From positions 1-34,911 of the forward strand of contig JAPOQG010000395.1 of the NCBI GenBank assembly GCA_026710865.1: DNA of 34,911 bases, given 5' to 3'. The notes below the pieces were generated by a model. The model worked only from the letters and a program-made list of their open reading frames with translations, made no database searches and had not been told where the DNA came from. Source of the DNA: Acidimicrobiaceae bacterium. Its GTDB lineage: Bacteria; Actinomycetota; Acidimicrobiia; Acidimicrobiales; Aldehydirespiratoraceae. Each line of letters opens with the position of its first letter. Position 1 is the stretch's first letter. The position numbers and the translations under genes were made by a program. Positions 1-5,862 of this stretch are shown here, piece after piece.

Positions 1-37
1 AACCGCGGACGGGTGCTTGTATGCTTCACCATGAGAG

Positions 38-99
38 TGCCCTTCTTGGTGTGGTCTCGGCGTTGGTTGCAAACCCGATTCTCCCACACCAGAAGGGCA
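38..99. repeat. Inverted repeat / long hairpin
   Basis: Two arms, 38-54 and 84-99, are reverse complements over 16 paired bases with a single extra T in the left arm, around a 29-nt loop. There is no T-run after either arm, so it is not a classical rho-independent terminator. It lies beyond the 3' end of the leftward gene at 171-689, so a terminator or the remains of a mobile-element end are both possible. The rest of 1-170 shows nothing convincing. Confidence 0.55.
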
Positions 100-170
100 T
101 TCCCGCGGCACAGCCACCCCACACAGACCCCGCTACTGAAACATCTGGGCTAACACTGACCGTCTGCCTC

Positions 171-689
171 TCACCTACGGCCGCTCCCCACCAGCGCCCA
201 GCCCCCACGAGGGCCGCACGCTCCCGGCGCTCGACCAGAAACCCGCAGCCGGGACAGAGCCCGTAATGCCTGACGCAGCAGTTTGTGGCACCGTTCGCGG
301 CGATACAAGAACCACGGCTCGTTCTCTGGCGGATCATGGAACTCCTCTTCGAGGTAGCGCAGTTTTTGGTCGACTCTGGTCGCTGCTGACCGCAGCCACA
401 GGATTCGGTTGGCCAGTTTCGGGTCGATGGATGTCCAGTCCATCTCGGCGGGGAACTCGGGTCCGGTCGGCATTGGGACGCTGGGGAGCAGGTTGCCCTT
501 TCGCCGCTTTCCTTCGTCGTCTATGGCTGCTTGGCAGCCGAGCATGAACTGCTCCAAGATTGGGCACACGAGCAGAGCGAGAGCGCGGCGTCTGCGCTTC
601 ATGGTGAGCCAACGGGTCGCAGCCGGGGTGGACACGGACAGCACCCACGCTGCGCTGACGCTGATGAGCACGATCCACACGTCACTCAT
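171..689 (-). CDS. Hypothetical protein with one N-terminal membrane segment
   Basis: I do not recognise this 172-residue protein. It begins with a hydrophobic stretch (about residues 4-22, VWIVLISVSAAWVLSV) that would anchor it in the membrane. This is followed at once by a basic patch (KRRRR), so the bulk should lie in the cytoplasm. The middle (about 65-135) is rich in charged residues and probably helical (RSAATRVDQKLRYLEEEF). ATG at 689 has a GGGAG about 11 nt upstream. The last 25 residues are low-complexity Gly/Arg/Pro and another frame is also open there, so the true C-terminus is uncertain. It sits alone at the window edge in accessory DNA. Confidence 0.5.
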   Translation of the reverse strand: MSDVWIVLISVSAAWVLSVSTPAATRWLTMKRRRRALALLVCPILEQFMLGCQAAIDDEGKRRKGNLLPSVPMPTGPEFPAEMDWTSIDPKLANRILWLRSAATRVDQKLRYLEEEFHDPPENEPWFLYRRERCHKLLRQALRALSRLRVSGRAPGACGPRGGWALVGSGRR

Positions 690-827
690 CCCGATGCGGT
701 CTCCCTGCTGTGCTGACGGCGACAGCCATCCACGCTACCGAGCAGCGCTCCAAGCGACAGGACTCAGCCCAGAGTGCTCCGCGCCGACCCGCCGATGTGA
801 TGACGTGCTCGGGGCTGACGAGTTGGG

Positions 828-1136
828 TTACAACGCTTGATGCTTGAAGTGGTCGCCCCAGCGCTTCACGAAGTCCCGGAGCCGCCTGTCGATGTCCTCA
901 ACATGACGCGTCGCGGGCAAGACGATGAAGGCACAGCCCCCACCCCCAGCCCAACGCGCCCCAAACCGCGCCGGCCCGCACACACCCACCAGCCCAGACC
1001 CCACACAGCCCCAAACCGTCGAACCCACAAACCCATCGGTGGATTCAGGCTCAGAGATCGGCCTTCGCGTCTCCCGGACGATCCGCACAGCGCCGGCCTT
1101 GAACTCCGGGTCGTACTTGCGTCGTGGATGTGACAT
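828..1136 (-). pseudogene. IS3-family transposase OrfA, truncated remnant
   Basis: The first 25 or so residues (MSHPRRKYDPEFKAGAVRIV, then RETRRPI) match the start of IS3-family OrfA proteins, the helix-turn-helix subunit that binds the element's ends. A normal OrfA is about 90-110 residues and continues with the rest of the helix-turn-helix and a leucine-zipper-like helix. Here similarity stops after RRPIS and the frame runs into Gly/Val/Trp low-complexity sequence read from a G-rich strand, then a short tail (VEDIDRRLRDFVKRWGDHF) that I cannot place. AGGAGG lies 4-5 nt before the ATG at 1136, so the original expression signals survive. No OrfB is present. The sequence just upstream (about 1150-1186) may retain the element's terminal repeat. 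I call it a decayed insertion sequence. Confidence 0.7.
937..1012 (-). other. Two adjacent G-quadruplex-capable motifs (minus strand)
   Basis: Read on the minus strand, 1012-985 contains four G-runs of 3-4 separated by loops of 6, 3 and 5 nt. 962-937 contains four G-runs of 3-5 separated by loops of 6, 2 and 1 nt. Both fit the standard G3+N1-7 pattern. The plus strand is almost free of G for about 100 nt here. The motifs lie inside the decayed transposase frame, in the stretch that does not resemble OrfA. Confidence 0.6.
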
Positions 1137-1186
1137 AGCGCCTCCTCATAGACGATGTCTCCACGATTCGGGGGGATGCCCACCAT

Positions 1187-1756
1187 CTAGTTATCGGACT
1201 GAGAACGGTAGATCAGCGAGGACGGAGCCCCCCAAGTCGCCTCCACCGCGATTCGCTGCTTGATGCGAGACACGACCGCCTCCCAGTTCTTCCTGAAGGG
1301 CACGGCACCCCGCTCGTGAGCGAAGATGAGGACATCCTCGATGAGCACCCGTCCCGATGGGACGTGCATGCCGCCTCGGTCCCTCCCAGAACCGGCAAGA
1401 CGAGGGTGAATGTGCGGGTACCAGACATTAGAACCGTCCTCGGGATGCCAGTGGAACTCGACGACCAACTCCTCATCGAGCGTCACCGTATGGATGTAAC
1501 TGCGAGTAGTGACTCTCCACGGCCCATCGTCAGGATCGCTTGCTGGGAGAATCTCGTACCTGATCGAACAGGTGATATCAACCTGCGGCCCGGTCGATTG
1601 GAGTCGTAGCGGCTTGCCGCCGTTGACCGTGAGGATGCCGGGCTCGTTGGGTTCCTTCGAAGTGCCGGTGACGCGGGTATGAGCGAAACAGGCGATTGCC
1701 TCTTGGACGAGTTCGCGGAATCCTCTGAAGGCCTCAGCCGGCGTCCGGCCGGCCAC
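1187..1756 (-). CDS. Conserved hypothetical protein, second gene of a two-gene cassette
   Basis: 189 residues, GTG start at 1756 overlapping the upstream small gene by 23 bp, so the two are almost certainly co-translated. The core (about residues 60-115) is beta-rich, with a His-rich pair EFHWHPEDGS and YPHIHPR that could bind a metal. It is followed by MHVPSGRVLIEDVLIFAHE and a C-terminal helix with a conserved-looking NWEAVV. I recall unnamed bacterial proteins with the same HWHP / PHxH / H(L/V)PxGRVxxEDVL order, but no function is known to me. Context (small first gene, overlap, palindrome at the promoter) resembles toxin-antitoxin cassettes, but neither protein matches a toxin fold I know. 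The call is conserved unknown. Confidence 0.6.
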   Translation of the reverse strand: MAGRTPAEAFRGFRELVQEAIACFAHTRVTGTSKEPNEPGILTVNGGKPLRLQSTGPQVDITCSIRYEILPASDPDDGPWRVTTRSYIHTVTLDEELVVEFHWHPEDGSNVWYPHIHPRLAGSGRDRGGMHVPSGRVLIEDVLIFAHERGAVPFRKNWEAVVSRIKQRIAVEATWGAPSSLIYRSQSDN

Positions 1757-1931
1757 TTGGTCTCAGAATGGCAACCTGCATGACTCCCGGTTCGTCCTTG
1801 CCGACGAACTCTCCGCGATCCCACCTGCCCGCGAATTCTGCACCGTCGATACTCAGGAGACGACGAGACGCGTCATCGAAGATATCCCATTGCTCTTTGG
1901 CGGAGATGAGTTCGAAGCTCACGCCTCCCAT
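1734..1931 (-). CDS. Small hypothetical protein, first gene of the two-gene cassette
   Basis: 65 residues, acidic (many Asp/Glu in WDIFDDASRRLLSIDGAEF and RWDRGEF). ATG at 1931 is chosen because AAAGGAG at 1939-1945 sits exactly 7 nt upstream; an alternative start at 1964 would begin beside the -10 hexamer and is unlikely. It overlaps the downstream gene by 23 bp. No known domain is visible. It could be a partner or antidote of the 189-residue product, given its size and order. That is inferred from arrangement only. Confidence 0.6.
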   Translation of the reverse strand: MGGVSFELISAKEQWDIFDDASRRLLSIDGAEFAGRWDRGEFVGKDEPGVMQVAILRPSGRPDAG

Positions 1932-1948
1932 CGCCTTGCTCCTTTCAG

Positions 1949-1970
1949 TGCGTATACGCAACACAGCCTA
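1949..1970 (-). promoter_or_regulatory. Candidate promoter with palindromic operator
   Basis: A -10-like TAGGCT occupies 1970-1965 on the minus strand, placing the expected start point near 1957-1958. A perfect 12-bp palindrome, TGCGTATACGCA, covers 1949-1960, exactly over that start point and just before the Shine-Dalgarno of the 65-residue gene. A repressor bound there would block initiation. No good -35 is visible. Confidence 0.45.
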
Positions 1971-2443
1971 TCCGCTCCCTCGCTCGCCCCAGGGACCCAC
2001 TCGCGAGCCGACGCTCTCATCCTCCAACAACGCCCTGACCTGTGGAAACACCGCAGGTCGCGTTCCCGGCGATCACCCTGTCGGCAAGCAGCATTTTCGG
2101 TGGCTTCCTTCGTGCCTCGCATCGTGTTCCTTCCGAGTGGGCGGCCCGCCAACCCCTATTGCAGCGAGCAAGTACGACAACCTGGGCATCGCTCACCTAA
2201 GCAACGGACCGGGCAGCACACCGTCACAAGCTCCTCCGTAGCCCCATCCAACCCCCGCCTGACCGACGTTGGCGGCGGTACCGGTGCGCCATGTCACGTC
2301 ATTGCACTTCTGCCAAAGGCCCACTTCAAGCGCCAAGAATAGCCCTGAACTGGCCGATTGCGGGCCAACTCACGAGCCTCAGCGGGGCAACTCACGAAGG
2401 CGCCTGCGGGAAGGATGTCACACCCCCTGGCCATCATGTCCAC
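1971..2443. other. Gene-poor stretch, no supported coding region
   Basis: About 470 bp between the leftward cassette and the rightward small gene. Open frames here have neither start signals nor the codon bias of the neighbours, and I see no tRNA-like fold. The only structure is a 14-bp direct repeat near its right end, listed separately. The promoter of the cassette lies just outside its left end. Confidence 0.5.
2362..2397 (+). repeat. 14-bp direct repeat, 22 bp apart
   Basis: GGGCCAACTCACGA (2362-2375) recurs as GGGGCAACTCACGA (2384-2397) with one mismatch. The offset is 22 bp, close to two helical turns, so both copies face the same side of the DNA. They lie about 50 bp upstream of the small gene at 2444 and could be a regulator site. 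Confidence 0.35.
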
Positions 2444-2638
2444 ATGACCGATCAACTGGTTCTCATAGACATCCTCACCCCCGGCCAGCCCGATCCGCAG
2501 CAGAGCTGGCAGCTCGACTCCGCCACATGCGAGATCGGCCGGCGCGGCGTGGCCCGGGCCCGCAGAGCCCTGCAGGCCGCCCGCACCCCGGCTGAGGTCG
2601 CTACCGTCGACAGCAGCGACTTCCCCGCCGCAGCCTGA
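2444..2638 (+). CDS. Small conserved hypothetical protein (64 aa)
   Basis: The 64-residue product begins MTDQLVLIDI, has a short loop (TPGQPDPQQ), then WQLDSATCEIGRRGVARARR and ALQAARTPAE. Small actinobacterial proteins with the same W-x-LD-x-xT-x-x-x-GRRGVAxAR-xAL layout are familiar to me as conserved unknowns. The Arg-rich helix could bind nucleic acid, but that is a guess. ATG at 2444 is chosen because the conserved block starts there; no Shine-Dalgarno or clear -10 is present. A longer frame upstream (from 2291) has unlike composition. Its last codons form the first copy of a 13-bp tandem repeat, so the C-terminus may be eroded. Confidence 0.5.
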   Translation: MTDQLVLIDILTPGQPDPQQSWQLDSATCEIGRRGVARARRALQAARTPAEVATVDSSDFPAAA

Positions 2639-2673
2639 TCCCCACCGCAGCCTGATCCCGCCGCAGCCTGATC
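2628..2673 (+). repeat. Three 13-bp tandem repeats
   Basis: CCGCAGCCTGATC occurs exactly at 2628-2640, 2645-2657 and 2661-2673 (periods 17 and 16 bp). The first copy contains the stop codon of the small gene at 2444-2638. They look like replication-slippage copies of the gene's end. Confidence 0.75.
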
Positions 2674-2777
2674 TCGGGCGCGAGCACCCAATCGCACCGG
2701 CCGCTCACCGGCCGGAGGCCACCGTCAGCCGCCAGCGACCGCGCCTTGCCGGTCCCGCCCAAGGAGGGCATGCGTTC

Positions 2778-3572
2778 ATGAGAGCTCTATCACCCCGAGA
2801 ACTGACTCACGGCACTCTTCGCCACCGCCGTGGCACCGAGGGACCGCACCCCAGCCGGCCCCCACCCCGAGAACTGACTCACGGCGCTCTTCGCCACCTG
2901 CAGGCTGCACTCCAGAGGCGCGGCCGGTCTCTGTGGCAGTGGCACGCGGCAGGCACCATCGTGCTGGCGCTGTTGAGCTCGTGCGGTACCCAGACCCTCG
3001 ACCCCGCCGACTCAGGCCACGACAGGACCCAAGCCGGAGCCTCGGAGAGCACCGATGGCGCCATCGGCGCACGCGGCCCGCCGGCAGCGCCGACTGCCGG
3101 CAACGACCACGCCGCCGGTGGGGGTGGCGAGAACGGCTGGGCTCCCAACGCCACCGTCGAGCGGGTTGTAGACGGCGACACCATCGACGTGCTGATCGGG
3201 GGCCGCCAGGAGACGGTGCGCCTCCTCGGCATAGACACCCCCGAGTCGGTGGCGCCCACCCGCCCGGTGCAGTGCTTCGGGAAGGAGGCGTCGCTGCATC
3301 TCGAGGCCGTGCTACCCGCCGGGACCGAGATCACCCTGGTTCGCGACGTAGAGGCCCGGGACGTCTATCAGCGTCTCCTCGCCTATGTGGTCCGCTCCCA
3401 CGACGGCCTGTTCGTCAATCTGGAGCTCGTGGCAGCCGGCTTCGCCGCGGTGCTGAACTACCCGCCCAACGACCACTACGCCGGCGTTCTGGCCCGGGCC
3501 GAGGCGGACGCGGTCGCAGCCGGCAGCGGACTGTGGGGGGTCTGCGGCGGCGCCGACGTTCCGCTGAACTGA
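2778..3572 (+). CDS. Thermonuclease-like (SNase-fold) lipoprotein
   Basis: A staphylococcal-nuclease-fold enzyme, expected to cleave DNA or RNA phosphodiester bonds with Ca2+ outside the membrane. The domain spans about residues 127-257. The catalytic set is visible: D134 in VVDGDT, R148 and D153/E156 in VRLLGIDTPE, and R199 in DVYQRLLAY. A lipobox-like LLSSC puts the lipidated Cys at residue 69, preceded by a hydrophobic stretch and followed by a 55-residue low-complexity linker. From ATG 2778 the leader is 68 residues, far longer than the usual 20-25, because it contains two copies of a 36-bp repeat. AGGAGG at 2762-2767, 10 nt before this ATG, nonetheless supports it. A shorter form starting at a non-ATG codon near 2931-2961 is possible. 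Confidence 0.8.
   Translation: MRALSPRELTHGTLRHRRGTEGPHPSRPPPRELTHGALRHLQAALQRRGRSLWQWHAAGTIVLALLSSCGTQTLDPADSGHDRTQAGASESTDGAIGARGPPAAPTAGNDHAAGGGGENGWAPNATVERVVDGDTIDVLIGGRQETVRLLGIDTPESVAPTRPVQCFGKEASLHLEAVLPAGTEITLVRDVEARDVYQRLLAYVVRSHDGLFVNLELVAAGFAAVLNYPPNDHYAGVLARAEADAVAAGSGLWGVCGGADVPLN
2791..2898 (+). repeat. 36-bp direct repeat in the nuclease leader
   Basis: The copies at 2791-2826 and 2863-2898 differ at one base and are offset by exactly 72 bp (24 codons). Both are read in frame as PRELTHGTLRH and PRELTHGALRH. They lie between the Shine-Dalgarno-preceded ATG and the signal peptide of the thermonuclease-like lipoprotein. Confidence 0.8.
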
Positions 3573-3683
3573 GGCCGGCTGCGGGCCGCGGCGGCGTCGG
3601 TGCAGACGAACACGCCGACCCAGAGCTGACATCGTGACTGCCGATCACGGCGGCGTCGGGCAGATGCGGCCCCCGCAGTCAGA

Positions 3684-3689
3684 TACCGT
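3684..3689 (+). promoter_or_regulatory. -10 element TACCGT, leaderless start
   Basis: TACCGT ends 7 nt before the in-frame GTG at 3697, where transcription should begin at or next to the start codon. There is no Shine-Dalgarno. The same hexamer and spacing precede the parA-like gene at 8586. Confidence 0.5.
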
Positions 3690-3696
3690 CAGGGCT

Positions 3697-4536
3697 GTGG
3701 AATCGCTGGTAGAGCGCCTCGGGCACCCCCCTGGCACCAGGCTCCTGATCGTCAGCGCCGACCGCATCGGCACCACCCACTCCTCCACCGCCGCCGGCTA
3801 TCAGGCAATGCGGGAGGGCGCGGCCACCACCGGCACGATCGTGATGCCGGGCGTGTGGGCCCGCCACGCGGCCGAGCTCTACCGGGGCGAGGACCTCGGG
3901 GTCCACCTGACGCTCAACTCGGAGCTCGACTGCTTCCGGTGGGGGCCGATCACCAACGCCCCCAGCCTCCTCGACGGCGACGGCGGGTTCCCCCGGACCG
4001 TGCATGACCTGTGGGACCATGCGGATCTCGACGAGGTCCGGCGCGAGTGTCGCGCCCAGCTCGAGCGGGCCGTGCTGTGGGGCTTCGACGTGACCCACCT
4101 CACCACCCACCTGGCCGCCCTGCAGCAGCGCCCGGAGTTCTTCGACGTGCTGCTCGACCTCGCGGTGTCGTTCGATCTTCCCGTGCGGCTCGAGGGCTCC
4201 GATGCCGAGGCCAATGCCGGATTCCCGTTCCGGTCGCTGGCGCACTCCGAGGGCGTCGTCTTCCCCGACCACTTCCGGCTCGTTCGAGGAGACGCCAGGG
4301 ACCATGTGTTCGAGCAACTGTCCGGCCTGGCGCCCGGGGTCACCGAGCTGTCGCTGTGCCCCGCACTCGACGAGCCCGAGATCCACGCCATCGATCCGTC
4401 GGCGGGCGGCCGGGTCGACGACCTCGCGCTGGCCGTGTCCCGCGAGATGACCGACCTCATCGAACGGTCTGGCGCGGTCGCGGTCGGGTACCGCGCTCTG
4501 CGCAGCGCGCAGAGGAGGGCCCGGCACCGGATCTGA
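3697..4536 (+). CDS. YdjC/ChbG-like carbohydrate deacetylase family protein
   Basis: 279 residues with the layout of the YdjC (ChbG) family, TIM-barrel-like metal-dependent deacetylases acting on N-acetylated oligosaccharides. Recognisable blocks are LLIVSADRIG (16-25), the GxxTTGTIVMP block (41-51), LGVHLTLN (67-74) and THLTTHLAALQQRPEFFDVLL (133 onward). The family's usual ADDFG is ADRIG here, and the HLDSHxH block is HLTTHLA, so one acidic residue of the first motif and an Asp and a His of the second are gone. H70, H134 and H138 remain. Activity may be changed or lost. Start: GTG 3697 is preferred for its leaderless -10; GTG 3634 and ATG 3664 are longer in-frame options without signals. 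It converges with the SCP2-like gene, 15 bp away. Confidence 0.75.
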   Translation: MESLVERLGHPPGTRLLIVSADRIGTTHSSTAAGYQAMREGAATTGTIVMPGVWARHAAELYRGEDLGVHLTLNSELDCFRWGPITNAPSLLDGDGGFPRTVHDLWDHADLDEVRRECRAQLERAVLWGFDVTHLTTHLAALQQRPEFFDVLLDLAVSFDLPVRLEGSDAEANAGFPFRSLAHSEGVVFPDHFRLVRGDARDHVFEQLSGLAPGVTELSLCPALDEPEIHAIDPSAGGRVDDLALAVSREMTDLIERSGAVAVGYRALRSAQRRARHRI

Positions 4537-4551
4537 TGTCCGGGCAGCCCT

Positions 4552-4935
4552 CTAACGCAGCGAGGCCACCGCCTCCCGGAGCGCGGTCGATCGCAGCAGC
4601 GGGCGCCATCCGTCGAACAGCAGCACCTGGTCTCCCTCGAGCTTCATCCGGCCCGACATGTAGGCCGCATCCACGGACAGCTCGCCCTGCCAGGCCTGGA
4701 CGAATTCCGGGTACGTCCAGCCGGCAACCAGGTCGGGCTGGGGGTGCCGCCCCGCCGCCACGCTCACGCGACCGGCCTCGACGACCACGCAAAAGGCAGC
4801 CGCGCCACCAGGTGCGCCGCTGACGGTGATCTGGGCCACCCCGTCGGCCGCGCCGGAGGCATCGACCGCCTCCACGACAGCCGCGACCGCCTCCAGCCAC
4901 CCTTCGTCGAGAGGCTCCGGCGCCACGTCAGCCAC
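4552..4935 (-). CDS. SCP2 sterol-binding-domain protein
   Basis: 127 residues matching the SCP2 (sterol carrier protein 2) lipid-binding fold: an N-terminal helix (residues about 8-28), strands ITVSGAPGGAAAFCVVVEAGRVSVAAG, then PDLVAGWTYPEFVQAWQGEL and the characteristic AAYMSGRMKLEGDQVLLFDGW near the C-terminus. Single-domain SCP2 proteins bind hydrophobic ligands such as acyl chains or sterols; the ligand here is unknown. GTG 4935 overlaps the stop of the mca gene by 8 bp, so it is translated as the last gene of that unit. Pairing with a mycothiol-conjugate amidase suggests a link with lipophilic or electrophilic xenobiotics, which is inference. Confidence 0.8.
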   Translation of the reverse strand: MADVAPEPLDEGWLEAVAAVVEAVDASGAADGVAQITVSGAPGGAAAFCVVVEAGRVSVAAGRHPQPDLVAGWTYPEFVQAWQGELSVDAAYMSGRMKLEGDQVLLFDGWRPLLRSTALREAVASLR

Positions 4936-5815
4936 CGTCGCCGGACGGCTCCGGGCGCAACCCCTCGAACAGGTCGCGCTCGGGCAGCGTCGCCGGACGG
5001 GGCCCGCGGGCCAGCACGTAGTCGTCGTACGGGTGGATCGATCGCTCGACCTCGACGGGCAGCCCGAACCAGAACGTCGACTCCGGGTCGATCTGGGTGG
5101 CGTGGGCCAGCAGCCCCTCGATGCGCGCGTCGATGAACCCGTCCACGGGAACTTGGGTAGTGATCTTGTCGTCGGTGGACGGTCGCTTGAACCACCAGTC
5201 GTTGTACGGCGATTCCAGGCCGAGATCCTGGAACGCCTGATGGCGCTCCTCGATGCGCTTGCGCGACCACAGGGTGTAGTAGAGCTTGGCCGGCGCCCAA
5301 GGCTGGCCCAGGTCAGGGCGGTAGGCAGGGTCGCCGGCGCGTTCGTAGGCGGGCACGGAGACATCGTGGACCCGAATGTGGTCCGGATGCATGTAGCCGC
5401 CCTGATCCTCGGGATAGGTCACGACGACGTGGGGCCGGTGGCGGCGGATCACGGCCACCAGCCGGGCCACCGCCTCCTCAAGATCGGCCCGGGCGAAGCA
5501 GTCGGGATGGTTGTTGGCCTCCGATCCCTCCATGCCCGAGTCGCGGTAGCCGAGCATCTCGACCTCTTCGTAGCCGATGACCTCCGCAGCCCGGGCCAAC
5601 TCCACGGCCCGCACCTCGGCGAGCTTCTCGGCCATCGAGGGATCGTCCAGGGCCGGGTTGAGGATCTCGCCCTCCTCTCCCCCGGTGCAGCACACGAGCA
5701 CGGTGCGGACGCCCTCGGCGTGGTAGCGGGCCACCGTGGGCGCGCCCTTGGAAGCCTCGTCATCGGGATGGGCGTGCACGGTGAGCATGCAGAGCCGTTC
5801 GGCCGGAGTCGCCAT
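4928..5815 (-). CDS. mca: Mycothiol S-conjugate amidase
   Basis: 295 residues of the LmbE/PIG-L zinc deacetylase family, close to the usual Mca length (about 290). Mca cleaves mycothiol adducts to a mercapturic acid and GlcN-inositol in actinobacterial detoxification. Zinc ligands are visible as H16 and D19 (AHPDDE, 15-20) and H146 (HPDH, 143-146). Mca-specific blocks are ASKGAPT, TGGEEGEILNPA, PWAPAKLYY and LLAHATQIDPES near the end; MshB lacks the last two, so Mca fits better than MshB. ATG 5815 is chosen over the longer TTG at 5866, which would overlap the upstream gene; TAGCTT ending 8 nt upstream supports a leaderless start. Confidence 0.85.
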   Translation of the reverse strand: MATPAERLCMLTVHAHPDDEASKGAPTVARYHAEGVRTVLVCCTGGEEGEILNPALDDPSMAEKLAEVRAVELARAAEVIGYEEVEMLGYRDSGMEGSEANNHPDCFARADLEEAVARLVAVIRRHRPHVVVTYPEDQGGYMHPDHIRVHDVSVPAYERAGDPAYRPDLGQPWAPAKLYYTLWSRKRIEERHQAFQDLGLESPYNDWWFKRPSTDDKITTQVPVDGFIDARIEGLLAHATQIDPESTFWFGLPVEVERSIHPYDDYVLARGPRPATLPERDLFEGLRPEPSGDGG

Positions 5816-5823
5816 GGCCGGTG

Positions 5824-5829
5824 AAGCTA
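5824..5829 (-). promoter_or_regulatory. -10 element TAGCTT, leaderless start of mca
   Basis: TAGCTT (5829-5824 on the minus strand) ends 8 nt before the ATG at 5815. No Shine-Dalgarno is present. It lies in the 47-bp gap after the PhoU-TrkA_C gene, so mca may be transcribed from here as well as by readthrough. Confidence 0.4.
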
Positions 5830-5862
5830 CCGCTGTCGAGCCGCTCGGCCCCCACGCGCCGC

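Noticed and set aside
1768-2342. Plus-strand frames in the gene-poor stretch
   Set aside because: They overlap the supported 65-residue gene or its promoter, and lack start signals and neighbour-like codon use.
2362-2898. CRISPR-like array from the direct repeats
   Set aside because: The repeats at 2362-2397, 2628-2673 and 2791-2898 differ from each other, are too few and have no spacer regularity or cas genes.
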